Shown: positions 24,473-33,529 of the stretch, piece by piece | Numbering within the stretch: the stretch's first letter is position 1 | Layout: each line of letters opens with the position of its first letter | From: a virus | Length of the DNA: 60,102 bases | Virus record (IMG/VR): IMGVR_UViG_3300032286_000443 | Location: 1-60,102 of that record | Strand: one strand, 5' to 3' | The notes under the pieces: model-generated | Told to the model about the DNA's origin: nothing | Database searches by the model: none | Seen by the model: the letters and a program-made list of their open reading frames with translations, nothing else | Translations under genes and position numbers: made by a program

Positions 24473-25174
24473 ACCTTTTAACTTGGCTAAACCTACAAAC
24501 TCCAGCCCTTTAATATACATCCAGCCTATGTCAAATTCGTACCATTTACGACTGAACTTGGGATTGGCAATGTCTGCATGGTGATTATTGTGTAGTTCTT
24601 CGCCGCCAATCCATATACCTATTGGCATCAAATTGGTGCTTTTGTCATTGGTCTCAGTATTGCGATACCCCCACCAATGTCCTGCTCCGTTGATAAATCC
24701 AGCGGCCCAGAATGGAATCCATATCATCTGTACGCCCCACACTAAAAATCCCCAAAGTCCAAATAATGCTAGGTCTATGGCCAACATTACAAGAATGCCC
24801 AGTCGATGGTGTGGAATGTATAGTTTACGTTCAATCCAATCTTTAGGAGTACCCATACCGTATTTCATAACCATGCCTGCGTCACTTCCTGCTCGGTTGT
24901 AATACTTAACCCCGCCAAATACTAGATTCCAAATGCCATATATGTGTGGGCTATGTGGGTCACCTTCTACGTCTGTATTTTGATGGTGCTTGCGGTGTAT
25001 AGCTACCCACTGTTTAGTTGTCATACCAGTAGTGAGCCATAACCAGAAACGCATTGCATGTGAAACTACTGGGTGAAATTCTACGCCGCGATGTGCTTGA
25101 CTGCGATGTAAGTATAGCGTAACTGACACTATGGTCAAGTGTGTCATTAAGAGTGTTATTAATATTAGTTCCAT
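24470..25174 (-). CDS. Acyl-lipid / acyl-CoA delta-9 type fatty acid desaturase
   Basis: 234 residues. Three histidine boxes typical of membrane di-iron desaturases are present: HRSQAHR at 23-29, H-R-K-H-H at 60-64, and H-N-N-H-H near 195-199. Several hydrophobic spans fit a membrane enzyme (for example about 5-22 and 125-165). It would introduce a double bond into a fatty acyl chain and so raise membrane fluidity. The late hexamer ends 4 nt before the ATG. It neighbours an outer-membrane protein, a TctC-like protein and a CoA-ligase-like enzyme, suggesting a lipid/envelope cassette. Host origin is likely. Confidence 0.92.
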   Translation of the reverse strand: MELILITLLMTHLTIVSVTLYLHRSQAHRGVEFHPVVSHAMRFWLWLTTGMTTKQWVAIHRKHHQNTDVEGDPHSPHIYGIWNLVFGGVKYYNRAGSDAGMVMKYGMGTPKDWIERKLYIPHHRLGILVMLAIDLALFGLWGFLVWGVQMIWIPFWAAGFINGAGHWWGYRNTETNDKSTNLMPIGIWIGGEELHNNHHADIANPKFSRKWYEFDIGWMYIKGLEFVGLAKLKG

Positions 25175-25178
25175 AGTG

Positions 25179-25184
25179 TATTTA
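25179..25184 (-). promoter_or_regulatory. Late hexamer adjacent to ATG of the desaturase
   Basis: TAAATA ends 4 nt before the ATG (TAAATACACTATG). No Shine-Dalgarno sequence. Confidence 0.6.
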
Positions 25185-25241
25185 ACGTCTTTTAAAGTTA
25201 ACTGTCATGCTAACTCACTGAACAAAATCAAAGATACTGCG

Positions 25242-25271
25242 GATAAAAGAAACCCCAACATTGTTGGGGTT
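25242..25271 (-). terminator. Rho-independent terminator after the outer-membrane protein
   Basis: AACCCCAACA/TGTTGGGGTT perfect 10-bp arms (25251-25271), followed on the minus strand by TTTCTTTTATCC. It isolates the desaturase gene from the upstream operon. Confidence 0.85.
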
Positions 25272-25284
25272 GTATACTGGCAAA

Positions 25285-25839
25285 TTAGAAACTACGTATA
25301 TAGCTCAATACTAGAGTATTTTGATCTTGATCACCTCGAACACGATCAAAACGTAGGTTCACAGCATCCTGCTTGCTGAAATCATACTTTACACCAACTC
25401 TCCAGGTATTAGTGCGATCAGCAAACTTAGCACTGTCTACAGCATCGCGGTATCGATATCCTACTCTGGTGCTAAAACCGTTGCCTAGCGGAACAATAAT
25501 GCCTGGCTCAATACTTGTATAGGTAAAGTTACCTGTAGTGTTGAATTTTTCACCAACAGCAACTTTAGTATATAGTTTGCCAAATCCAAGATTGTAACTA
25601 GGAGTGATACCTAGTTCTAATCGTGTGTTCATCGAGTTCGTGCCTTCTGTTTGGGTAGTTTGATATTGGAAGTCTGCTTCTAAATTTTTGTTTAGAGTTT
25701 TACCATACTTCATTAATACACCGTTGCCATCTTTACCGCCATTTAATCCGCTGGTCCAAGCACGATCAATGACAATGTTGTCTGCAAATGCTAGGGCAGA
25801 TGTTGCTGCCATTAAAAACCCAATTACTAATTTTTTCAT
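25285..25839 (-). CDS. Outer-membrane beta-barrel protein
   Basis: 184 residues. Residues 1-19 are a signal peptide (MKKLVIGFLMAATSALAFA). The mature part shows alternating aromatic/hydrophobic strands (LEADFQYQTTQ, YTKVAVGEKF, FSTRVGYRYRD, NTWRVGVKYDF), and the last residue is Phe, as in barrels inserted by the BAM complex. The size fits an 8-stranded barrel. Strong AAAGGAG precedes the ATG. Such a protein may modify the host surface, for example to exclude other phages or change permeability; receptor masking is a hypothesis. Confidence 0.85.
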   Translation of the reverse strand: MKKLVIGFLMAATSALAFADNIVIDRAWTSGLNGGKDGNGVLMKYGKTLNKNLEADFQYQTTQTEGTNSMNTRLELGITPSYNLGFGKLYTKVAVGEKFNTTGNFTYTSIEPGIIVPLGNGFSTRVGYRYRDAVDSAKFADRTNTWRVGVKYDFSKQDAVNLRFDRVRGDQDQNTLVLSYIRSF

Positions 25840-25873
25840 AAATTCTCCTTTTGAATTGTATAGTATATTTTAC

Positions 25874-26776
25874 TTATTGTTTTATTTTTGTCAACCGAAT
25901 AATCTCGGCAAACTCTCGTTGTTGTTGTATGCGTAGTTTGAGTATGGCTTCGGCAGATCCAGATTCTGGTAATATGTATGTCTTTGTGTACAGATCGTGA
26001 TCTCGAGATACCTTACGGAATAGGTCTGCAATCTGCCCCAGTGTATTTTCATCTGCTGTAGCATTACTTACTATCATCCAATGTGTACTGGCCCCTGCTC
26101 CAGGATAGCCTAGTTCTGTAAAAGTTGGCATGTTAGGTGCTAAGGGTAATCTGCGTGTGCTTAGATTAGCAATAAACTCAATCTTACCTGCTTGTTCAAA
26201 GGGTAATAGTGTAGCAACACTACCCCACATGGCATCAATACTGCCGTTCATTAGATCATTTAAGGCAGGTGCTATGCCTTTGTAGGGAATGGCTTCTAAA
26301 GGCAAATTCATGCTCTTGGCTAAACTATAAGTGTAGTAATGATGCGGGCTACCTATGCCGTTGGTTCCTACATTGATAGGACGAGGCACTGTTTTCCAGT
26401 ATATTAAATTCTTATATGGACTACCTTTGACCACTGCCAGTGCTGTTGATGTTGAGCCTAGTAGTCCTAGAAACTTAAAATCTGCTAGGTCTAAGTTATT
26501 GCTGACCACAACATTGGCCAGTGCATTAGCATCTATAAACATCAGTACGACTTCATTGGTCTTTGTGCGGGCAACACTGGTAATGCCTATACTAGATCCA
26601 GCACCTAGTCTATACTCTACAGCAACAGGTCGTTTCATTTCTTGTGTGACAATCTTTTCTGCTTCACGAGTAATAATATCAACTTGACCGCCTGGGCTGA
26701 ATGGCACAACCATTTTAATAGGCTGTGCTGTTGCTGACGCACAGAATAACAATCCAAAAATTAATTTACCAAACAT
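25874..26776 (-). CDS. TctC/Bug-family solute-binding protein
   Basis: 300 residues with a signal peptide (1-17, ending CASATAQ). It shows the characteristic pattern of tripartite tricarboxylate transporter binding proteins: PIKMVVPFSPGGQVDIITR near the mature N-terminus, and a central GSPHHYYTYSLAKSMNLPLEAI segment. These periplasmic proteins bind carboxylates and are especially numerous in Burkholderiales, so the gene probably came from such a host. No TctA/TctB membrane partners are visible, so it could work with host transporters or act alone. GAGGAG precedes the ATG, which overlaps the upstream gene by 16 bases. Confidence 0.88.
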   Translation of the reverse strand: MFGKLIFGLLFCASATAQPIKMVVPFSPGGQVDIITREAEKIVTQEMKRPVAVEYRLGAGSSIGITSVARTKTNEVVLMFIDANALANVVVSNNLDLADFKFLGLLGSTSTALAVVKGSPYKNLIYWKTVPRPINVGTNGIGSPHHYYTYSLAKSMNLPLEAIPYKGIAPALNDLMNGSIDAMWGSVATLLPFEQAGKIEFIANLSTRRLPLAPNMPTFTELGYPGAGASTHWMIVSNATADENTLGQIADLFRKVSRDHDLYTKTYILPESGSAEAILKLRIQQQREFAEIIRLTKIKQ

Positions 26777-28071
26777 ATACTCTCCTCAAACTTACCACCT
26801 GCATTTGGCGGAATACTGTCTTTGTACCAAGTAACTCGCACAGGAGCAAATTCTTCAATAGCATTGCTAAAAACTTCTGCTAGATCTTCTCTCTGTTTAT
26901 CAGTTAGAGGTTCATCTGTAACCACACGGAGTTCAATATCGTCTAGAGCGTGTTGTACAATTTGCCATTGTCGCACAGGTGCTACTTTTTGCATTTCATA
27001 ACGGCCCGCTCTAGGCCAGAACTTGTCGCCATTGGGCAGTTTAAGCAGATTACGCTCACGACCTAACACTCGGGTAAATGTCCTGTGATTACGACCGCAG
27101 GCACAATCTCCGCCCACAATGGCATAATCACCTATGTCGTAGCGTATAATAGGATTAGCTGTATTATACAAGTCCGTGATAACGATGCGACCTTCTTCAC
27201 CTTCTTGACAAGGATTACCGTCTTTGTTTAGAACTTCAACTATCAGCGTTTCCATCATAGTATGATAAAGTTTGCTAACAGGACACTGAATAGCCACAGT
27301 TCCTGTTTCGCTACAGCTATAATTGTCTTCGATCTCTAACCCACTAAGGGCTCTAAATCTATCTCTCAACTCGTCACTAACGGTATCACTGATGTTACGG
27401 CAATGTTTTAAGTTAGTCAGTGTGTAGCCTTTTCGCTCCCACAGGGTAACAAATCCCATGAGCACACCAGCGTGTAGGATCATAATATCTGGTTGAAATT
27501 CTTCAACTGCTTTTAATTGTTCTTCTGTGGTTAGCCACACCGGTAGGCCTTGACTTGCGCCTGTGTTAACAAAAATACTCATCGGAGCACCCCACATGCT
27601 GTGTTCTACTCTTATCTTAATACCTGCTTTGATAGCAGTGAGTTTTTGATCTTTGGCATTGCGTCCCCACCAACTGTGATCACGCATGGTCATAGCATGC
27701 CAAATGATATTATCTAGTTGTGTCTTTAGTGTAGTAATGGGTTGTCCCGTTGATCCGCTGGTACTAATTTCTCTAGCAGGTTTGTGTACATCTGGCACAT
27801 TTACGGCAAAAAAATCCTTGCCGGCATCTTGTATATCACGTTTGGTCATAGGGCGTAGTTTTTTTAGCCCTTCCAGTGTGTACAAGTCTTTAGGAGATAG
27901 TCCTTGATCAGCAATGTACTTTTTGAACCAAGGACTTTGTACTGCATGGTGTAGTACAATCTTCTTCAAACCCATCTCTTGTATCTTTTCTAAATCTGCT
28001 AGGCTGTACCACTGTGTGCGGTCTAGATAGCCTGCCCAGTCTTTGATTTCTTTTGCTAGTTCTTGTGTCAT
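26761..28071 (-). CDS. Phenylacetate-CoA-ligase-like adenylate-forming enzyme (CapK type)
   Basis: 436 residues. The P-loop STSGSTGQP lies at 103-111. An SCSETG motif is at about 256 and IRYDIGDYA at about 325; both are conserved in phenylacetate-CoA ligase / CapK proteins. A C-A-C-G-R segment near 338 is typical of the metal site of this family. The enzyme would activate a carboxylic acid by adenylation and pass it to CoA or another acceptor. It is preceded by a methyltransferase-like protein and followed by a TctC-like binding protein, which hints at a pathway that takes up and activates a carboxylate. The substrate is unknown. No Shine-Dalgarno sequence precedes the ATG. Confidence 0.87.
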   Translation of the reverse strand: MTQELAKEIKDWAGYLDRTQWYSLADLEKIQEMGLKKIVLHHAVQSPWFKKYIADQGLSPKDLYTLEGLKKLRPMTKRDIQDAGKDFFAVNVPDVHKPAREISTSGSTGQPITTLKTQLDNIIWHAMTMRDHSWWGRNAKDQKLTAIKAGIKIRVEHSMWGAPMSIFVNTGASQGLPVWLTTEEQLKAVEEFQPDIMILHAGVLMGFVTLWERKGYTLTNLKHCRNISDTVSDELRDRFRALSGLEIEDNYSCSETGTVAIQCPVSKLYHTMMETLIVEVLNKDGNPCQEGEEGRIVITDLYNTANPIIRYDIGDYAIVGGDCACGRNHRTFTRVLGRERNLLKLPNGDKFWPRAGRYEMQKVAPVRQWQIVQHALDDIELRVVTDEPLTDKQREDLAEVFSNAIEEFAPVRVTWYKDSIPPNAGGKFEESICLVN

Positions 28072-28072
28072 A

Positions 28073-28843
28073 TTATTTTTTAAATGTTAATATTGGGCAA
28101 CAGTAGGCTAGGTCATAATTGCCTACATCAAGGAACTGTACTTCTCTTGCTCTGCTAGGAATAATCTGTTCTAGTTCTTTGCGTGTGGGCAAACAACTTT
28201 GTAGTTTGCTGTTAGCGTAAGTATCAATCATTTCTAGTTCTTGCTGTGTCCAAGGCAGTATACTACGATCTGGAAACAACTCATCAAATACTGCTGTGAT
28301 GTTGCGTGTATGTATAGTCTGCCCTTCTATTTCTGCTAGGTACATGGTTAACAAACGACGATATGCTGACCAATTAATTGTAGGATTAAGTCCTTCTCTA
28401 CGTAGGTCATCCAAGGTGACGGGTGTATCTGGACGAGTGTACATACGGCAGGCAAAGACGCCTCCGGGTTCTAACCAGTCTAGGATACGATCTAATAACT
28501 CGAGTTGATCGTGTGGAAATGCCACTTGATTGATACTGCCATCTCCCACAGCACCGCCAAAGCGTTCGTGTGGAAACTGTACCTTTAACCAATCGTTGTG
28601 TATTACTCGTTTGGTTGTTGTGTCGCCTAGCCAAACATTACTGATCATGCCTGTCTCGCGTTCTACTGCTACTAGATTTTCAAATGCTTGAGTTAGTTCA
28701 CGGGTAACACCCAGCAATAAGATATCGCTGGTGGTATTACCAATTAGGTCTTGTATTAGCTGTACGGCCGCAGGATCGGGTCGTAGTGGCGGTTGGCTGC
28801 GGTTCCAATGTTGGCTGCGTTGAGCCCAGTGTGAGGTTGTCAT
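28073..28843 (-). CDS. Putative SAM-dependent methyltransferase
   Basis: 256 residues. The fold reads like a class I methyltransferase: DILLLGVTRE (motif I-like, GxT rather than a GxG loop) at about 39-48, then DQLELLDRILDWLEPGGVFACRMYT, a motif IV to VI pattern with L-x-P-G-G. The N-terminal HWAQRSQHWNRSQPPLRP is characteristic of methyltransferases of this type. It lies 1 base before the CoA-ligase-like gene and is the first of the envelope cassette. The substrate is unknown. The motif I deviation means activity should be tested. Confidence 0.68.
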   Translation of the reverse strand: MTTSHWAQRSQHWNRSQPPLRPDPAAVQLIQDLIGNTTSDILLLGVTRELTQAFENLVAVERETGMISNVWLGDTTTKRVIHNDWLKVQFPHERFGGAVGDGSINQVAFPHDQLELLDRILDWLEPGGVFACRMYTRPDTPVTLDDLRREGLNPTINWSAYRRLLTMYLAEIEGQTIHTRNITAVFDELFPDRSILPWTQQELEMIDTYANSKLQSCLPTRKELEQIIPSRAREVQFLDVGNYDLAYCCPILTFKK

Positions 28844-28848
28844 AGCAG

Positions 28849-28854
28849 TATTTA
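28849..28854 (-). promoter_or_regulatory. Late hexamer adjacent to ATG of the methyltransferase-like gene
   Basis: TAAATA ends 5 nt before the ATG (TAAATACTGCTATG). AGCAG/CTGCT arms flank the hexamer as a short dyad (28846-28860). Confidence 0.6.
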
Positions 28855-28893
28855 ACTGCTATGATAACTCCCTTTACAAATTATTGATATCTA

Positions 28894-31800
28894 TTATGGA
28901 TTTAGTGGATTAATGTCGTAGGCAGTGTAGGCGTTATTGCCATTGACAATCCAACGACTACCGTTGCTGTGGCTTTCTTCCACTTTTAATAGTGTAATAA
29001 AGGCGCTGCCGCCGCTGTCATAGAATCTAAAACCGTTGATATTGTTATCACTGCCTTCGTTGCCATCTAATGGTGGGCAATATAGGTTAGTTCTGTAGTC
29101 GTCTTGTGCCGCTACAATATACACACTGCCACCACTGATATTAACCACAGTGATCATTGTGCCCACTGGGAATTGTACTTCACTGTAGGTTGGAACCTCA
29201 ATGATCTGGTCGTTGTTTTTTACATACAGGTGCTTGCCAGAGTCGCTGAGTTTCAACTTGGTGTATTTGTTATAACGATTTAGTCGAACTTGTGGCAAGC
29301 CCTGTCCACTTGTGGTCTGTACTGTACCGTCACCAAATACAATACCAGCATCACTCTTGGTATACACTGGGTAGTTGCTGACAGGATCAGATACAATCCA
29401 ACTTCTGATGTGTTCTCTGTCTGTGATCGATGATAGCAAACTTGTAGCAGTAGTCACTTCATATGATCTAGTCACAGGAGCATCAAAACTACCATCGCCG
29501 TCGCCACCATTAACGTTGTAAGATACTGCATTTACAGCAAACGGTCCGTGATGAGTGTCTTCTGCACTGCCATCTGCTGGTAATGCCACTGCCAGGGCAT
29601 TGCCTTCAGTACCATCCATGTCAAATGTGTAATGTCCAACATAATACTTGTCATTGTCTACAGCAATAGATCCGGTATCATTCTGAAAACCTGTATATAT
29701 GTCTCGACCTTCATGAGAAGTTTCTTGTTGCCAAATTGTGTCACCATCTTGAATGTCCAGTTTAGCAGTCCAGGAAACAGAATCTTGACTATCATAGTTG
29801 ATCGTATTAACATAGATGTTGTCATCGTTGTCTAGAGCCAATCCACCTCCAGCGCCTTCACCGCCATCTAATTGGAATTGCTGAGTCCATAAAGCGCTAC
29901 CGTTAGAATCCAATCTTTTAACTGTTTGATTCCATTGTGAGTTGTTGTTATCCCAGTTTAAAAAAGATATGACTACACGGTCTTCACTGTCTACTTGTAG
30001 GCCACTAGGGTTGCCTTCGTAGCCGTCTATATTGTAAGATTTGCTCCATACTGCGGTACCGGTACTGGATAGTTTAGTAACCACAGCACGCTGATCATAA
30101 TTGGTGTCTGTACCTACAACTTGTTCGTCATAGATACTGCTGAACCAGTATAAGTTTCCTTGACTGTCATAATCAACTGCTCTACCTTGGTCATAGAAAG
30201 ATTTTTGTATCCACTGAGCCCAAACTAGACTAGTACTGGTTGTGGCTGTGGACACAAACTTGGCCAAGAATGAGTTGGCATCTGTGAAGTGATCTAGCGT
30301 GTAGTTAGGACCGCCTGCGGTAAAGTTAGCACCAGTAAACTTCAATCTAATATAGGTTAATGGGCTTGTACCACGAGCCGTTACAGCATAACCAGTGTTT
30401 TCGACTGGCTGTACATCGCCCGTAAATCCCCCAACCTGTAGAGCTGTGATCACAAGATCTGTAGCGGTACTGGTACCGCCGAACTGTGTTCCGGGGAATG
30501 TAATCACATCGCCTGCTACATAGTTAGTGCCACCGTTACCGTGATAAACTATTAAGTTATTAGTTGAAGTATTGGCGTTAACTTGTACACCAATGGTAAA
30601 TCCACTACCTACTTGATAGTTAGTACCTGTGACTATTGTGTAAGTGCCCGTAGAGCCACCACCGCTGCCATAATAACCAGCAGCCACTGTTTCAATAACA
30701 CCGTTTGTTGCTGATGTGACTGTAAGGATAATGTCAGCATTGGTGTCAGTACCGCTAAATGCTGTGTAAGGCAATAAAATCTTATGTCCTGTTCGATAAT
30801 TTGTACCACCAGCATTTACAGTAGAACTGGTAATAACGCCGACACCGTCGATAGTTATATCAAATGCAGCACCGCTACCTTCTTGGACTACGCCTGTAGC
30901 AGTAGTATAATAATCAATCTGGCTAAGATTATTGCCAAGAGCTAGTTGCCAACCTTCAGTGCCTCGACTCCAGCTTGGAGCTTCTTCCCCGTCAAATAAT
31001 GTTCTAGGGACCATTACAGTATCAACTGTGCTAGTTGATGCTAGCATGGTGTTGGTCAGTGTAAAGGATATAGAGTTATTGCCTTCTATACTACCAGTGA
31101 TGAATCTTTCACCTAGAGTATTGATTGCCATGCCTCTGACAACAATGTCAGCTGGTCCACTATAACGATGATCTTCAACAACACTGCCATCAAGAGGATT
31201 TAGGTCAACAATCAACATCTGTTCGCTATTGCCTTCGCCTGAATCTGCACATACAACCACAATGTTGCCACTGGCTGGGTCGTAGGCCACTGTTGTAGCC
31301 GGTCCATACACAGCATCATTTGTATATAGATAGTTATTGCTTAGGCGAACTTTCCATTCTACCTGTCCTTGAGCATTGACTTTGACCACCAATGGCATGA
31401 ATGAGTTGCCATTTGGGGTGCTGTTGTCGTGCCAATTCCACACACCGACATAGTATTGATTACCATCAGCATCTGTGGTTACACTATTAAAATAGTTGCC
31501 AATATTGTTGATGTTGTAGCTGTCAAAATAGCCAACAACATTAACACTGCCGTGTGCAGGGCGAGTAATTTCAATGTTACCGCCAACCGGTAATGCTAGG
31601 TCACCGTTGGGTTTAAAGTCCCACTGATTGGCACCCGAGGCAAACAATTCAACAACAACGTTAGTTGCTGTATTTGTTGGTAGATATTGGTCGGTGCCGG
31701 TCACTGTGATAGTTGTAGTGGTGTTTATGGTATAATCAGTGAAGTCTTCTATCTGGGCTTGTGCATATGCACTACCATGTTTGGTTTTCTTGTAGGACCA

Positions 31801-33303
31801 CCCTGCTAGGTCCATTTCTAGGCCATTGGCCGGAAGTTGTGCTAGGAAACTGTAACTGCGTATTTCATTGTCTTCAACACGACTATATTCGCCTGCCTGA
31901 CCTGCTACTGTAACATAATCGCCGTGAACAGCAATCAATCTACCAAAACGTGTTTCCTCATCTTGACTGTTGTCTGCATTGCCGTTTGGGTTAGCATAGC
32001 CCCATAGCATTTCTGGGCCAAAGTTGTTGCCCCATAGGACCTTGCCAGTATCTGCTTCATAGCAGGCTAAGACAATTTCTTGTGTAGTATATCCCTCAAA
32101 GTTATTTCTTGTAAAATCTTTCTTGTAGTACTTGCGTTCAGTTTGGAATGTGGCATACAATTTGCCTGCCTTGTAGACCACTGATGCGCCTAGGTCGTTA
32201 CAGTCACCGGGTCCTACGATTCTGCTCCACTGAACAACACCGCCGCTGTTCATCTTTAAGATCAATCCAGCACGACCGTCTTCTGTATCACCTTGTATAT
32301 CTACAACAAAGTTAGGAACTACATAACTGCCCACAAAGTAGATGTTTCCGTCTGCATCTGCATCAATACTGCCCAAAGTTAGTTCATAGCCATTCCACTC
32401 GCTTTCTTGGTTGCGTAGAGTCTTGCTCCAGACCGGACTACCAGATGAAGTCAATTTAGCAATATTAGCCTGTCCATTGTTGTCATCATCGTCCATACCG
32501 GCAATGACAATATTATCAGCACCGTCGATAGCCAGGCTAGGTTGCCAGGCATTAGAATTTCGACCCATGGTCTTAGTCCAACTCACAGCACCAGTGGTAC
32601 CTACAACCTTCATAGCAAATACAGCTTCATAATTGCTGTTATTTGGATCGTCTCTTAGGCCAATAACGACGATATCATTGTTGCTGTCAACGGCCACATT
32701 TCCGCAGTCTACATTTATATAGCTGTCAGTGTAGGTCTTTTGCCAAATTACCTCACCTTCCGATGTATACTTGGTAATGAGGAATTTATCACTGTCCCAA
32801 TCATTTGTGGTTACGATAACATTGTCATCGCTGTCTACAGCCACGCCTTCATTACTAGAGTAGCCCTCTACTGATAAATTGCTTATATATTTGTCCCATA
32901 ATACAGCGCCTTGACTGTCGAATTTGATTAGGTATCCTATGCCGGCACCACCACCATTGTTTAGGTCATAGCCAGTTTCTTCCCAACCGCATAGGTACAG
33001 GTTACCTGCACTGTCATAAGCAACACCACGAGTACCTGCCCAGTTTGATTTAGCTTTGACCTTGCTGATCCATGTTTCTGGATCTTGACTAGCAATGCTG
33101 ACACCTAGTTCACCGTTGATTTTTTTACCAGTGACTTCTAAATCACCAAAAGTGTATTCTAGTCCGTTCCAAGGTGTAAGACCATCACCAATTTTAGTTC
33201 GGCGTGTGCCTGATTCAAGACCCATTTCACCTGCGGCTAATATAGGATTTACATTAGCCCAGTTTGCTTTGGTATCTCTGCGTAATTTGATTCTTGTTGT
33301 CAT
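28894..33303 (-). CDS. 1469-residue tail fibre with beta-propeller-like repeats
   Basis: Residues 1-52 (TTRIKLRRDTKANWANVNP, then GEMGLESGTRRTKIGDG) form the MTD/hyaluronidase-type fibre N-terminus. From about 65 to 520 and again from 590 to 1320 many repeats of the form D-(S/A)-x-x-N-(L/I)-Y-x-x-G ... W-x-K/Q occur, the signature of SBBP-type beta-propeller blades (for example YDSAGNLYLCG and VDSEDRVVISF). The C-terminal 140 residues contain GSVYIVAAQDDYRTNLYCPP. Very long fibre with propeller domains is consistent with carbohydrate or protein receptor binding. GGAG precedes the ATG. It follows the short 33307 gene. Confidence 0.8.
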   Translation of the reverse strand: MTTRIKLRRDTKANWANVNPILAAGEMGLESGTRRTKIGDGLTPWNGLEYTFGDLEVTGKKINGELGVSIASQDPETWISKVKAKSNWAGTRGVAYDSAGNLYLCGWEETGYDLNNGGGAGIGYLIKFDSQGAVLWDKYISNLSVEGYSSNEGVAVDSDDNVIVTTNDWDSDKFLITKYTSEGEVIWQKTYTDSYINVDCGNVAVDSNNDIVVIGLRDDPNNSNYEAVFAMKVVGTTGAVSWTKTMGRNSNAWQPSLAIDGADNIVIAGMDDDDNNGQANIAKLTSSGSPVWSKTLRNQESEWNGYELTLGSIDADADGNIYFVGSYVVPNFVVDIQGDTEDGRAGLILKMNSGGVVQWSRIVGPGDCNDLGASVVYKAGKLYATFQTERKYYKKDFTRNNFEGYTTQEIVLACYEADTGKVLWGNNFGPEMLWGYANPNGNADNSQDEETRFGRLIAVHGDYVTVAGQAGEYSRVEDNEIRSYSFLAQLPANGLEMDLAGWSYKKTKHGSAYAQAQIEDFTDYTINTTTTITVTGTDQYLPTNTATNVVVELFASGANQWDFKPNGDLALPVGGNIEITRPAHGSVNVVGYFDSYNINNIGNYFNSVTTDADGNQYYVGVWNWHDNSTPNGNSFMPLVVKVNAQGQVEWKVRLSNNYLYTNDAVYGPATTVAYDPASGNIVVVCADSGEGNSEQMLIVDLNPLDGSVVEDHRYSGPADIVVRGMAINTLGERFITGSIEGNNSISFTLTNTMLASTSTVDTVMVPRTLFDGEEAPSWSRGTEGWQLALGNNLSQIDYYTTATGVVQEGSGAAFDITIDGVGVITSSTVNAGGTNYRTGHKILLPYTAFSGTDTNADIILTVTSATNGVIETVAAGYYGSGGGSTGTYTIVTGTNYQVGSGFTIGVQVNANTSTNNLIVYHGNGGTNYVAGDVITFPGTQFGGTSTATDLVITALQVGGFTGDVQPVENTGYAVTARGTSPLTYIRLKFTGANFTAGGPNYTLDHFTDANSFLAKFVSTATTSTSLVWAQWIQKSFYDQGRAVDYDSQGNLYWFSSIYDEQVVGTDTNYDQRAVVTKLSSTGTAVWSKSYNIDGYEGNPSGLQVDSEDRVVISFLNWDNNNSQWNQTVKRLDSNGSALWTQQFQLDGGEGAGGGLALDNDDNIYVNTINYDSQDSVSWTAKLDIQDGDTIWQQETSHEGRDIYTGFQNDTGSIAVDNDKYYVGHYTFDMDGTEGNALAVALPADGSAEDTHHGPFAVNAVSYNVNGGDGDGSFDAPVTRSYEVTTATSLLSSITDREHIRSWIVSDPVSNYPVYTKSDAGIVFGDGTVQTTSGQGLPQVRLNRYNKYTKLKLSDSGKHLYVKNNDQIIEVPTYSEVQFPVGTMITVVNISGGSVYIVAAQDDYRTNLYCPPLDGNEGSDNNINGFRFYDSGGSAFITLLKVEESHSNGSRWIVNGNNAYTAYDINPLNP

Positions 33304-33306
33304 TGT

Positions 33307-33513
33307 TTATGCTCCGGCACCGTCTATGGTGTTATCTGTTAAATCGTTATATACTGTAAAGGCATCGCCGCCTTCTGCCACTGAATTTGCTTGCCCGTGT
33401 ACTACAGGCCATGCTGTGCTCCATCTATTCCCTACCCAGACATAAACTGCTGCGTTATTGGGAATGTATTCCTGCCCTACTGTGGGATTTTGTGGAAATG
33501 TTATTGCTGTCAT
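33307..33513 (-). CDS. Small fibre-associated protein
   Basis: 68 residues from the ATG at 33513; a longer reading from 33558 starts inside the neighbouring gene and lacks a ribosome-binding site. The sequence TAITFPQNPTVGQEYIPNN then YVWVGNRWSTAWP is a short phage fibre-type domain also found at fibre N-termini in T4-like phages. The late hexamer ends 5 nt before the ATG. It may connect the two neighbouring fibres. Confidence 0.6.
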   Translation of the reverse strand: MTAITFPQNPTVGQEYIPNNAAVYVWVGNRWSTAWPVVHGQANSVAEGGDAFTVYNDLTDNTIDGAGA

Positions 33514-33518
33514 ATCTG

Positions 33519-33524
33519 TATTTA
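33519..33524 (-). promoter_or_regulatory. Late hexamer adjacent to ATG at 33513
   Basis: TAAATA ends 5 nt before the ATG (TAAATACAGATATG). No Shine-Dalgarno sequence; the motif also supports the shorter start. Confidence 0.55.
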
Positions 33525-33529
33525 CCCTA

